Shown: positions 12,060-22,971 of the stretch, in pieces
Numbering within the stretch: the first letter of the stretch is position 1
Layout: each line of letters opens with the position of its first letter
Assembly: GCA_032622095.1 (NCBI GenBank)
Contig: CP136063.1
Coordinates: 34,944,106 to 35,008,105 of the forward strand
Length of the DNA stretch: 64,000 nucleotides
Direction of reading: 5' to 3'
DNA from: Siphonodentalium dalli
Lineage: Eukaryota > Mollusca > Scaphopoda > Gadilida > Siphonodentaliidae
Program-made: the position numbers and the translations under genes
The notes under the pieces: model-generated
What the model saw: only the letters and a program-made list of their open reading frames with translations
Told to the model about the DNA's origin: nothing
Database searches by the model: none

Positions 12060-12636
12060 GTTGGTGATATCCTCATTCTGTGTCCCATTTCAACTAATTC
12101 TTGAAAAAGTCATTGCCAAGTTGCCATGCTCTTGACCGCTTATCTTTTTTTTCTGATAGTCAACTGGAATAAAAAATGTATTAATTCAATTAGAAATCAT
12201 TATTTGAGATTGTTCCTAACTCCTTATTTATTGGAATACTACTGCATGTACATGTATGCTATTACTTTGGGAGGAAGAAATATTGTTTACATTACAATTG
12301 ATATCATTTTGGATTTTCTTATAATTATCTATTAATATATTGTTATGTATTTGCATAAAGGGGTATTAAACTGTATTTAAGTGCAAGTTTCTGGGTGCAA
12401 ATTCTTAAAAAGTACCTGCCATTACATTTTGTGTAACCCCCAGAGGAAAAAATTAGCAAATTCAGATGACCGATGTGAGGCAGACATTCCGAAAACACAT
12501 CTTTGTTATCTGAGCATTTTGCCAACATTCAGCGAGTAAAACCGGGGAAAAAACATTTTCTACTGATTCACTGAATTAAAGAGCTTTTGATCAGCAAAAA
12601 AAAAATGAGAACGTGCGATTACGTATGTTTTCAGGT
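12060..12636. other. Intergenic, nothing recognised
   Basis: AT-rich sequence. No exon, repeat or RNA gene supported. Confidence 0.4.
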
Positions 12637-12720
12637 TATATTTAGAGCGATAATAAATGGTTAGCCGATCACTGTTCTCAGGATATATTTAGAGCGATAA
12701 TAAATGGTTAGCCGATCACT
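12637..12720. repeat. Short tandem duplication
   Basis: The ~37-base stretch starting TATATTTAGAGCGATAATAA and ending GCCGATCACTG occurs twice in a row. Confidence 0.8.
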
Positions 12721-12861
12721 GACATGTGCCGTGTTGCTGAAATATGAAAAAGATTCCTTTGCAAAATCATGTGAAAACCATAATGTTAATAAACGTTTTG
12801 CAACACAGTGGGATACAGTGTATTTAATCATTGCAGTCGCCTTTAACGAAATCATATGCTG

Positions 12862-13079
12862 GTACAGTAATGCCCTAAGTAATCGATCTCTTAACCAAAG
12901 CAGAATTATGGGTAACTTTTCATGATTTAGTCAGAAATATGGCTTGTTGCCATTTATCGGAAAGCTCTCGGGGAGAGCTTTCCGATCAATGGCAACAAGC
13001 CATATTTCCGACTAAATCCTGAAAGTTACCCATAGTTCTGCTTTGGTTAAGAGGTCGATTACTTAGGGCATTACTGTAG
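12862..13079. mobile_element. Foldback element, ~105-bp arms with almost no loop
   Basis: The left arm runs from TACAGTAATGCCCTAAGTAA to GGAAAGCTCTC, and the right arm is its near-perfect reverse complement, centred at about 12969. Arms differ at a few positions. No coding capacity. It could extrude as a cruciform or give a long hairpin RNA. Confidence 0.8.
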
Positions 13080-13154
13080 ATCAGTCAATACACATGGACC
13101 CTTGATACCATTATCATGCTTCATTTTGCTTGTGGCAACAAATTTGCCAGCTTA

Positions 13155-13258
13155 TTAACACACTCATCATGTGTCCTCTTATTCACACACTCATCATGTG
13201 TCCTCTTATTCACACACTCATCATGTGTCCTCTTATTCACACACTCATCATTTGTCTC
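13155..13258. repeat. 25-bp minisatellite, four copies
   Basis: Unit CACACTCATCATGTGTCCTC followed by TTATT. The last copy is diverged. Confidence 0.9.
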
Positions 13259-13259
13259 T

Positions 13260-14400
13260 TTGGTAATGTGGATCCCTTGTAAAGGGAATACGTGAGCATA
13301 CCCTTTGCCCGATTACGAAGCCTTTCCCTTTTGTATGCACTACGGACAGCTGGAATCCCAATAATACTGCATCATATTATTGACAAGACATTTAGCTGGG
13401 AGATCCGCGGTACCGCACAAGAGGACACTGTACCACTCTCAGGCGTTGGTCCCAGGTTCCTCGCGAGAGATGAATTCTTGATGATAATTTACAATATTTA
13501 ATTTGGATGCGAAAGATTCAACAATTTACAAGCAGTCACGGGAGATACAATGATATCTACTTATCAACAAGTTCCGAACAAGAGTCCGAGCAAGAGTGTC
13601 CGAGAGCTTGGCTCTCCTAGTATATATCCGCTGAAAATGACAACGCCCCTAGCCCATCAAATGTCGTGATTTGCTGGGAACATGTGTCGCTTACATCAAA
13701 CCAGATGGACAATTAATAATCCGCTTTGACAAAGCATTTAACTCCAAAAGTCAACGACCCATAATTATAGGTCATCCACTCAGAGCTATAATTCCCAGCA
13801 ATTTAGGACACCGGACTATCAGCTAAAGACATTGAACTTTCAGCTAAAATTAACCCTACTTACCTAACTCGTAGTGGTCGAAAGTATTACAACTCCTCGA
13901 ACTTTGATATTTTCTCCATTTCCTTTGGAAACTTCAGCACCATTTTCTAACGTTTTCAAATCTGTCATGATTGGTTTTAAGAAGGTAGACATCACTGGCT
14001 TTTTTAAGATTTTCCAGTTTGCGTCTTATTTTAAACGGTAATTCGTCCAAAATGAAAAATAATATCCACATTGATACTTTTGAACTTTTAAACAGTGGGA
14101 GACCATCAGTGTTTCAAGTTGGAGTAAAGTCATTTTCTGTCATGTTCTGTGAAGTTTTAATATATTTGTAATGGCTGCCATCACATATATCTTTCAAACA
14201 AGTATTGCCTTGTGAAATATATATATAATTAGTGTGTGGAAACTTTGACATAATTCACTATTTTTTTGTTTTAAAAGTTCAGATATATAAGTTATAATGT
14301 TTGTACATTTCCCCCTGCCCACCGGGGTCAACAATCTTTTCATTATCTGCAATTTATTTTATTCGCTCAATGCTTCCACATAGTCTCTTCCAATTTGTGA
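13260..14400. other. Intergenic, possible old coding scrap
   Basis: At about 13680-13840 the plus strand is open for ~50 codons (GTCVAYIKPDGQLIIRFDK is readable) and ends in a stop. I do not recognise it. 13814-13900 repeats the first bases of the window. Nothing else seen. Confidence 0.35.
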
Positions 14401-14588
14401 GTGTATGAACGCACCCCACGCACACAGTTATAAGATGCGTAGATCAAATTATAGTGAATAAAATATACATATATATACTATACTCTTTGTACACAGAATG
14501 GAACTGAGATAAAATCCGATAAAACATTAATCCATTTATTTTAGAAATTGTCAGGGGCGTTAATCCGTTTTGTCTTCTAACGCCCCTT

Positions 14589-14708
14589 TCACTTCTTTTT
14601 TTTCGGCGGCTCGTCATCGTCACTCTCCCATGCACACGCTGACAGATTCACACCCTCCTCGAAATACTCCCAATCGTCCCAATTGCTCATATCATTCAAG
14701 TCGTTTGG
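14589..14708 (-). pseudogene. WDDW-family last exon, isolated
   Basis: A lone terminal exon with a CAG acceptor at its 5' end. It reads PNDLNDMSNWDDWEYFEEG and later DDDEPPKKKK and stop. Relative to sister copies, a changed adenine run shifts the frame and ends the protein in the lysine run. The GGGGCGTTA / TAACGCCCC inverted repeat of the family follows. No upstream WDDW exons are present nearby. Confidence 0.65.
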
Positions 14709-14879
14709 CTGGAAACAGAAGAAAAGACGTTCGGTTTAAAAAAAAATAAAAATAATTGTTATACAGATACGAGTGATTAACGAAGGTGTGTCAATCTTGG
14801 GTTATCAATATGGTTCCTTACTATTTTAGGGCCAGTTATAATCGATGATACAGGGCCCAGTTGGCCCCAGTCTAGACAG

Positions 14880-15430
14880 TTTGTGACGTCACGGAAGTGA
14901 CCTATATTCCCCCGCCCACGCATGAGGTCACGACCTATATTCTCCCCGCAGTCCACCCACGCGTCGGTCTATAATTTTAGCATATTATTATTTAGATACG
15001 GAAGTACAGGGATATTTTTGGCGGATTAAAACATGTTCAGACACGTTCTGAACACCGCCCACGCATTTTCACGTCACATACTACGAGTCAATATCGATTT
15101 ACTCTCGACGATGGGGAAAGAGTGCTTCTGTATAAATTATCGATTAAAACATGTCCTGACACGACCGCCGGCTAGCTTTTCCGTCTACTACGGGCGATTC
15201 GCTATAACATGTCTGGACATGTTCCCCATCTATAAATATATAAACACGTACAGACATGTTTATTATATATAGCTTTTCGTCGACCCCCCTCAGGTATATA
15301 AACGGTCGTTTCTTGATGTGATATCATAGATGGCTCAATGAAAATAGAGACCGTGAGACAGACGTTTGATAATTTCAACTATATGTCACCAGCGGAAGTT
15401 GAGAACGAAGACGGTCTAAATTATAATATT
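14880..15430. repeat. Repeated promoter-like block, copy 2
   Basis: Same order of landmarks as the block at 540-1070, including two TATATAAAC-type stretches near 15235 and 15295. Here it is followed on the plus strand by a polymerase-like scrap, which supports reading it as a plus-strand 5' region. Confidence 0.55.
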
Positions 15431-15469
15431 CTTTGTGATTAGACCTCGTTTTCCTAAGTCAGGTAGAAT

Positions 15470-15580
15470 ATGATCAAAAGTGATGTCGTCCTTTTGGCAG
15501 AGGTCTTTGATAATTTTCGCACCTTAGCGAAGACATATTACGGGCTCGACCCAGCCTCAAATATAAATATATACTACTCG
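15470..15580 (+). pseudogene. Family B DNA polymerase scrap (exonuclease III-like region)
   Basis: The plus-strand frame reads KSDVVLLAEVFDNFR and then YGLDPAS, which resembles the region around the third exonuclease motif of protein-primed (Polinton-like) DNA polymerases. The frame continues open to 15790 without further recognisable similarity. Only this fragment is present. It differs from the polymerase at 47-52 kb, which reads SDVDILRQACLKF at the same place, so it comes from another element. Confidence 0.55.
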
Positions 15581-15957
15581 ATTCGGGACGTATCTATCGG
15601 CGAAAACCTAACAAAAACGATTCGCCATCGAGAGTCACTGCATTGCATTAATATATATAAGAATAACGGTGTGTGTTGTCAATTTGGATATAATATTTGT
15701 AAAAATAACTACTTTGAACAAGAGTATTCTCCATTTATATTTGTTCACTCTTTGAGTAAAAGCAAATTGACATGTTGTGGCATTGATTGATATATAGCTT
15801 TTGTTATATAGAGTGGGAAAATAGTTTCTTTTTCGTAGCCAAAAATATTGACAGATATGTCATTCTGTTTTTCGAAAATTCCCACTTGAGATATGGCGAA
15901 TGGGAATTTAATACCTGTCAGGTTCAGTTGGTTCAAATATGGAATATATTTACTCAC

Positions 15958-17310
15958 CTTTTTTTCTTCTTGTCAGTCCTTGCAGCACTCTCATCGTCTA
16001 TCATCTCCCTCATCCTCTTCTGAATAAAAGAAATAACAATATAACATCGGCTGGTGGTGTGTGTATGTATTTTGATACAGGAATAGGACAATTGTAAATT
16101 TCAGTCTCAATGATATATACTTACTGACGTTCATTTCTGTCATGTCATGCTGACATGCAAGCTAGGTCCCCATAATATAATAATTCTACAAATGTCTATA
16201 TATGAGACTGTTGTAAGTACTATTACAAAGTTTATTACGTTGTCGAATAATTGTAATTAACATAATTGAATTTGTAATTTTGTTAAAGTAATTGCAATTG
16301 TTTACTTTGGGTAAGTAATTAACTCTATCCCCTGATACGATTAATTGTACAAAAAATAGAATTACTTACTATTCTTTGATGCAGAGTGTGGCTCGCCTCC
16401 TGTGGAGAGAGAGATAGAGGATTTAATAGTTTTTATGGTGACCGAAATTTACAGATTTCTTTTAAATTGTGGTCCAAATTACAACTCGACTAACAGTTGT
16501 CATACATACAAACGTTAACAACTCGAAAGCTGAACAGATTCCCCCCTCCCCCTCCAATTGGACGAGTTTTTATAATCAATAGCATTATTGCATTGATTAT
16601 TATACCCACCCTTCCTCCCAATATTTGTGCTTATGTTACAAAGCGGAGTGAACTTCTCATGTTAGTTTTAAAAGTGGGAAGGTTGATCGTCGTATTATAT
16701 CGCACGTCAAAAAAAAAAAAATTACGGCGGTGCTGCTGCCTGTCAGACTGGCGGGTGTGTTGCTTGATGGTTCCTAGAGAGAGAGGGAGAGGGGTCAGAA
16801 TTGATAATATTAATCACGCGGGTATTAAACGAGTTCAAATCTATGGATATGAGATTTTTTCAACCCCACTGCGAAATACCTACACGTGTTTTTGTTTTGT
16901 TTTGAACACATCAGTGGAGGCTTTCAGCTGAGCTGTGAGGGGTGGTGTTAATTATTTAACTCACGTTTTGGATATTAATATTCTTAATTCCGTAAAACCT
17001 GGCTGTGTGTAATAACATATACGGCGTCAAATTCTTCAGATCAACAAGTTGAATTGTTGGCTGCCACGATTTTCTAATCCTAATCCTATGATTTTCATAT
17101 CTGGCAGTCCTTTCATTTCTTTTTATAAATTTATAAAATTCCCCCTGCCACGTGCTGCCAGGACATTGTTCCACACTCTGTCGATCGCTGCCTAAATCAC
17201 TCAGGTCCAATATTGAATATTGGCTACCCGTTTCCACGAATTCCTCAGCGCTGTTAGAACTTGTATACATTTTTTTTTTCGCCTTCAAACGGTCAACTCG
17301 TGGTGAGGTT
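15958..17310 (-). CDS. Unknown split gene, partial
   Basis: Three candidate exons with good splice signals: 17310-16965 (begins after TTTCTCGACAG, contains GSQYSILDLSDLGSDRQS and LTPYMLLHTARFYGIKNIN, ends at GTGAGT), 16399-16370 (EASHTLHQRI, 30 bases, phase 0 on both sides) and 16019-15958 (KRMREMIDDESAARTDKKKK, ends at GTGAGT). First and last exons are not identified. The basic, charged last fragment could be a nuclear signal. I do not recognise the protein; similarity to the unknown gene at 38-39.7 kb is not evident. Confidence 0.4.
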
Positions 17311-17374
17311 CTGTCGAGAAATAGACGTGAGTATTAGGCCGGCGATATAATAATACCCCATCAAAAGGTTATTT

Positions 17375-18035
17375 ACACACCCCGTTACATGGGATCCTCG
17401 TTTTCCTTATCCGATTCCCCGTGTTCCCACTCAATGGTGTAAGTAAATCAGTATACTCACAGAATCCATGGGATTCACGTTTTCTTTGTCCGAGTCGTGT
17501 TCCCACTCAATGGTGTAAGTAAATCAGTATACTCACAGAATCCATGGGATTCACGTTTTCTTTGTCCGAGTCGTGTTCCCACTCAATGGTGTAAGTAAAT
17601 CAGTATACTCACAGAATCCATGGGATTCACGTTTTCTTTGTCCGAGTCGTGTTCCCACTCAATGGTGTAAGTAAATCAGTATACTCACAGAATCCATGGG
17701 ATTCACGTTTTCTTTGTCCGAGTCGTGTTCCCACTCAATGGTGTAAGTAAATCAGTATACTCACAGAATCCATGGGATCCTCGTTTTCTTTGTCCGAGTC
17801 GTGTTCCCACTCAATGGTGTAAGTAAATCAGTATACTCACAGAATCCATGGGATCCTCGTTTTCCTTGTCCGATTCCCCGTGTTCCCACTCAATGGTGTA
17901 AGTAAATCAGTATACTCACAGAATCCATGGGTTCCACGTTTTCTTTATCAGAGTCACCGTGTTCCCACTCAATGGTCGTGGTGGGGGACTCGTTTTCCTT
18001 GTCCGATTCCCCATGTTCCCACTTGATGATACCCC
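17375..18035 (-). repeat. Exon-derived 76-bp satellite (KEN exon array)
   Basis: About eight tandem units with starts at 17441, 17517, 17593, 17669, 17745, 17821 and 17900 (period 76, one step of 79). Each unit is the minus-strand KEN exon of the WDDW family (TIEWEHDSDKENVNPMDS) plus its GTGAGT donor and a short piece of intron. The acceptor is not included, except perhaps in the outermost unit near 17988. Since 76 is not divisible by three, read-through would shift frame at each unit. Some units have changed codons (for example an added SPHG-type stretch). Confidence 0.8.
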
Positions 18036-18059
18036 GCCTGTTTGGGGGCTACTTAGCAT

Positions 18060-18600
18060 AATCTGACGTCACGGAAGTGACCTATATTCTCTGCAGTACT
18101 CCTGTTGACTCCAGTCTAGGCGGTTTGACCTATATTCTCCGCCCACGCGTCGGTCTATTTGTGGTTTATGATCCCAATTGTATCATGGTCTATTTGTGGT
18201 TTATGATCCCCATTAGCATATTATTATATGGAAGGCATATTTTTGGCCGGACATGTTCAGACACGTTCTGAACACCGCCCACGCATTCTCACGTCACATA
18301 CTACGAGTCAATATCGATTTACTCTCAGCGTCCACTAGGCGATGTGCTTCTGTATAAATTATCGATTAAAACATTTCCTGACATGACCCGCGCCGGCTTT
18401 CTACCGGCCAGTCGATTCGCTATAACACGTTCGGACTCATCCCCCTCTATATATATATAAACACGTACGGACATGTTTATTATATATAGCTTTTCGTCGA
18501 CCCCCCCTCAGGTATATAAACGGTCGTTTCTCGATGTGATATCATAGATGCCTCAATGAAAATAGATACGACAAGGGACGTTTGATATAATGTGAGTATA
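18060..18600. repeat. Repeated promoter-like block, copy 3
   Basis: Third copy of the 540-1070 block, with TATATATATAAACACG near 18450 and GGTATATAAACGG near 18511. It continues into 18660-18800, which matches 1108-1250. Confidence 0.55.
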
Positions 18601-18947
18601 AGTATATATTCTATACAAAATTGTTTTGAAATATGCAAATATATCGCTGTGTTTAAAAGAACTAGTCTATGGTGGTACTTTGATAAATTCGCAAACGTGA
18701 CAGGTAAACTTTATTTATAACCCCCAGCCTCATAAAATTAATATATACGAAATGTTTTAGTGTTTGCCTCATATCCGTAAAATTTGCGAGTGTATAAACA
18801 CACCCCCACGCACACAGTTATAAAATGCGTACATCAAATTATAGTGAATAAAATATATATGTATACTATACCCTTTTTACACAGAATTGAACTGAGACGA
18901 AATCCGATAAAACATTAATCCATTTATTATAGAAATTGTCAGGGGCG

Positions 18948-19982
18948 TTAATCCGTATTGTCCTCTTTCACTTTCACTTTCTTCTTCGGCGGCTCTTCAT
19001 CGTCATCGCTGTCCCACGAGCACGCTGCCAGGTTCACCCCCTCTTCGCTCAGCTCCCAATCGTCCCAGTCATCCCACGTACTCATATCCGTCATGTTCTC
19101 ATAAGTTCCGTCGTGCTCCCACTCAATGGTGGTGGTGGGGGACTGAAATAAAAGGAAACATAAAAGTTATCGAGGAAAACCATTCCCTATATTTATAGAG
19201 TGGAAAAAAAAAGTGAGTTACAAAATTAAAATATTTAATATCGCTGATTTGAAGCGTAATAAATTTTTGTCAGTACAATGTTATGAATTCAATTGTGAAA
19301 GAAGGCGGTCGATACGACGACGTTGGAGTTAAGAATAAATTTTCATTTGCCTGGTTTTCAAAAGCCGGTCAAAATTCGTCAGTAAAGTTGCATGAAATTA
19401 CCTGCGAAAAGTATTGACACAATGCACTAGTTGTTTTTATAAAAGTTCAGATATCTAAGTTGTAATGTGTGTACTTACCGTATCGATATCGCTTATCACT
19501 CTATCCCCATCCGGGGTAAATAATCTTTTTCTGATCTGTAAATTAAAAAATGAACGCAAAATTACAAAAGATAGGTGGGCGACACAGAATAGTAAAAATA
19601 TAGGCTTTACATGAATATGTTATAAAAATCTTGTTCCAAGTAACCCGTCTTTCGTTTAGCCCTCGGATATAGTAAAGAGCGTTATTAGTTACTGTTTTCC
19701 CCGATATGAAAATAATAAAGAGCATTTGGGGTTGTGTAATTAAAAACCTATAGAATCGCACCGCTGACAGAATACGAGTACACTATATAAATTGTTCGAA
19801 TTCAAAAACAATACACAAAGAAATCCCTGGTTTCAACAAGTATGAATCTTTCTCAAACGAACGCTACTATTGCCTTTAACTAAATATCATGTTCAATTTA
19901 AAAATGAAATAAAAGTTATATTTATACATACCATTTCCATCGTGGGCGTCTCGCCGTCACTAAATGTATTAGGTGTTTCCAT
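18948..19982 (-). CDS. WDDW-family acidic protein, intact three-exon copy U1
   Basis: Exons in coding order: 19982-19932 (METPNTFSDGETPTMEM), 19535-19479 (RKRLFTPDGDRVISD) and 19142-18948. The last reads TTTIEWEHDGTYENMTDM, then STWDDWDDWELSEEG, DSDDDEEPPKKKVKVK and stop. Junctions are phase 0 with GT-AG ends; the product is about 100 residues. Here the terminal exon fuses the TIEWEH part of the KEN exon with WDDW and basic-tail parts, while KEN and LRCYE are absent. A TATA-like site lies at 20016-20026, and the AATAAA-type signal is just past the stop. Acidic protein with a likely nuclear signal; function inferred only. Confidence 0.75.
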
Positions 19983-20015
19983 GTTTGAGAAGTTGTGCGG
20001 AGTGAAGAATTTCAC

Positions 20016-20026
20016 CTTATATTATA
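20016..20026 (-). promoter_or_regulatory. TATA-like element of copy U1
   Basis: TATAATATAAG on the minus strand, about 35 bases before the start codon at 19982. It is repeated before each first exon of the tandem array and absent before copy G2. Confidence 0.5.
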
Positions 20027-20144
20027 CCCAGTAACGAATCATCGCCCCGATTCTTGACTGAAAGTTATAATTCACGTTACAGTATAATTACACCAGTCGA
20101 GAGTTTCAACGTTCTACCCATTTTCCGTTTATTGGAATTAGCAG

Positions 20145-22105
20145 CATGACTAAATCCTTTAGCACGGGCTACAGGTCGTACCTTTGGTCAGATCATCATG
20201 AAATTTGTCATGGATGTTAACAATGACATCTAAATGGGAACGAGTGGTTTTGGGGCCATTCGTCCAAAAAACATGGCCGCCAGCAGCCATCTTGGATTTT
20301 ACTCTTTGTATGACTAAATCCTTTAGCACGGGCTACAGGTCCTACTTTTAGTCTGATCATCATAAAATTTGTCAAGAATGTTAATAATGACATGTAGATG
20401 GGAACGAGTCATTTTGGGGTCATTCGGCCAAAAAACATGGCCGCCAGCAGCCATCTTGGATTTTACTCTTTGTATGACTAAATCCTTTAGCACGGGCTAC
20501 AGGTCGTACCTTTAGTCTGATCATCATAAAATTTGTCATGGTTGTTGAAATTGGAATGTAGATGGGAACGAGTCATTTTGGGGTCATTCGGACAAAAAAC
20601 ATGGCCCCCAGCGGCCATATTGGGTTTAAAAATTTAATCCATTAGCACGGGCCACAGGTCGTGCTGTTCTTCTGATGATCATGAAATTTGTCATGGATGA
20701 TAATATTGACATGTAGATGGGAACGATTAATTTTGGGGTCATTCGGCCAAAAAACATGGCCGCAAGCAGCCATCTTGGATTTTACTCTTTGTATGACTAA
20801 ATTCTTTAGCACGGGCTGCAGGTCGTACCTTTAGTCTGATCATCATAAAATGTGTCATGGATGTTAACAATGACATGTAGATGGGAACGAGTAATTTTGG
20901 GGTCATTCGGCCAAAAAACATGGCCGCCAGCAGCCATCTTGGATTTTACTCATTGTATGACTAAATCCTTTAGCACGGACTACAGGTCGTACCTTTAGTC
21001 TGATCATCATAAAATTTGTCATGGTTGTTGAAATTGGAATGTACCGCTATACTTAAAGTAATTGACCACCAATAACGTGGTGTCACCCCGTTAATATGGC
21101 GGTACTATACCGCGGTATCCTCCAATACCGCGGTACTGATACCGCTTGTTAACGCGAACAATTATATGTGAGTAAATACCTCCCCTCAAAGAGTTCCATG
21201 AAAATCACTGCGGTATTCAACAAAATTAATGCGGTGCCCGCTAAAAGACCGCGGTATCATTATCGCCCAATACCGTAACTCCACCGCCATGACCGTCTCG
21301 ATACCGCTACCGCTTATTACCGGTATCACCACGGTCATGACCGGGGTATCACCCCGTTTTTCTGGTCAATTACTTTGAGAATAGCGGTAGATGGGAACGA
21401 GTTATTTTGGGGTCATTCGGACAAAAAACATGGCCGCCAGTGGCCATCTTGGATTTAAAAATTTAATCCATTAGCACGGGCCACAGGTCGTACTGTTTGT
21501 CTGATGATCATGAAATTTGTCATGGATGATAATATTGACATGTAGATGGGAACGAGTAATTTTGGGGTCATTCGGCCCAAAAACATGGCCGCCAGCAGCC
21601 ATCTTGGATTTTACTCTTTGTATGACTAAATTCTTTAGCATGGGCTACAGGTCGTACCTTTAGTCTGATCATCATAAAATGTGTCATGGATGTTAACGAT
21701 GACATGTAGATGAGAACGACTCATTTTGGGGTCAATCGGCCGAAAACATGGCCGCCAGCAGCCATCTTGGATTTTACTCTTTGTATGACTAAATTCTTTA
21801 GCACGGGCTACATGTCATACCTTTAGTCTGATCATCATAAAATTTGTCATGAATGTTAATAATGACATGTTGATGGGAACAAGTCATTTTGGGATCATTC
21901 GGACAAAAAACATGGCCGCCAGCAGCCATCTTGGATTTTACTCTTTGTATGACTAAATTCTTTAGCATGGGCTACAGGTCGTACCTTTAGTCTGATCGTC
22001 ATAAAATTTGTCATGGATGTTAACGATGACATGTAGATGGGAACGACTCATTTTGGGGTCATTCGGCCGAAAACAAGGCCGCCAGCAGCCATCTTGGATT
22101 TTACT
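20145..22105. repeat. ~165-bp satellite, block 1
   Basis: Tandem units contain CATGACTAAATCCTTTAGCA, CGGGCTACAGGTCGTACCTT, GACATGTAGATGGGAACGAG and AACATGGCCGCCAGCAGCC. The units differ by scattered substitutions. Short open frames reading MFFGRMTPKLLVPIYMS on the minus strand are by-products of the repeat. A TA-flanked MITE interrupts the block at 21042-21389. Confidence 0.9.
21042..21389. mobile_element. TA-flanked MITE inside the satellite
   Basis: Inverted ends TACCGCTATACTTAAAGTAA (left) and TTACTTTGAGAATAGCGGTA (right), about 28 bases each including the TTGACCA/TGGTCAA part. The interior is rich in TACCGCGGTA-like steps. The interrupted satellite reads AATG-TA-GATGGG, so TA is the target duplication. 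The insertion predates the array, because the same site is occupied at 25448-25795, 29209-29556 and 32970-33317. Confidence 0.8.
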
Positions 22106-22320
22106 TTTCTCTTCATGTCTATAAACATGTATTAGATATTCAACTTTCCACATTCCTAATGGCTCCATTAACTGTAATACATTAAATTATTCCCTTTCCA
22201 AGTTGAGCTACAGTGTCATTGACACTTTCATTTTACACAGAATGGAACTGAGACAAAATCCGATAAAACATTAATCCGTTTAATAACTAAATTGTCAGGG
22301 GCGTTAATCCTTATTGTCCT

Positions 22321-22688
22321 CTAACGCCCCTTTAAATTATTTTTTTTCGGTGGCTCTCCGTCATCGCTGTCCCACGTGCACGAAATCATTGTCTTTTCCT
22401 CGTCGCTCAGCTCCCAATCGTCCCAGCAGCTCATTTCGTCCAAGTCTTTTGGCTGGAAACAGAAGAAAAGATGTTCGGATTCAATTAAAAAAATAAAAAA
22501 ATATTATACGGATACGAGTGATTAACGAAGGTATGTCAATGTTGGGTTATCAATATGGTTCATCACTATTTTAGGGCCTGTTATAATGATATATACTTAC
22601 ATCCTCATTGCACTTCATATCCTCATCCTCGCTGAGGTCCCAGTCATCCCATGTACTCATATCCGTCATGTTCTCATAAGTTCCGTCG
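22321..22688 (-). pseudogene. WDDW 3' exons, unit U2, part gamma
   Basis: Exon scrap 22688-22601 reads TYENMTDMSTWDDWDLSEDE then DMKCNED before a GTAAGT donor; its 5' side is fused to flanking sequence, so its acceptor is lost. The terminal exon 22452-22321 (PKDLDEMSCWDDWELSDEE, then PPKKNNLKGR and stop) follows. A one-base shorter cytosine run (plus strand) than in units U3 and U4 brings the stop forward. Confidence 0.6.
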
Positions 22689-22971
22689 TCTATGGTGGTA
22701 CTTTGATAAATTCGCAAATTTGCCAGGTAAACTTTCTTTGAAATCCCCACCCTCATAAAATTAATATATACGAAATGTTTTAGTGTTTGCCTCATATCCG
22801 TAAAATTTGCGTGTGTATGAACGCACCCCACGCACACAGTTGTAAAATGCGTAGATCAAATTATAGTGAATAAAATATATATATACTATACCCCTTTGTA
22901 CACAGAATGGAACTGAGATGAAATCCGATAAAACATTAATCCTTTTATTTTAGAAATTGTCAGGGGCGTTG

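Noticed and set aside
16497-16931. 144-codon plus-strand frame
   Set aside because: Low-complexity, with proline and lysine runs from homopolymers, opposite a minus-strand gene with splice signals.
17375-18035. CRISPR-like regular repeats
   Set aside because: Units are contiguous copies of an exon without unique spacers, in a eukaryotic setting.
19543-19761. 72-codon frame repeated in each unit (RFYRFLITQPQMLFIIF)
   Set aside because: It lies within the first intron of the WDDW genes, starts without a proper ATG context and has no independent support.
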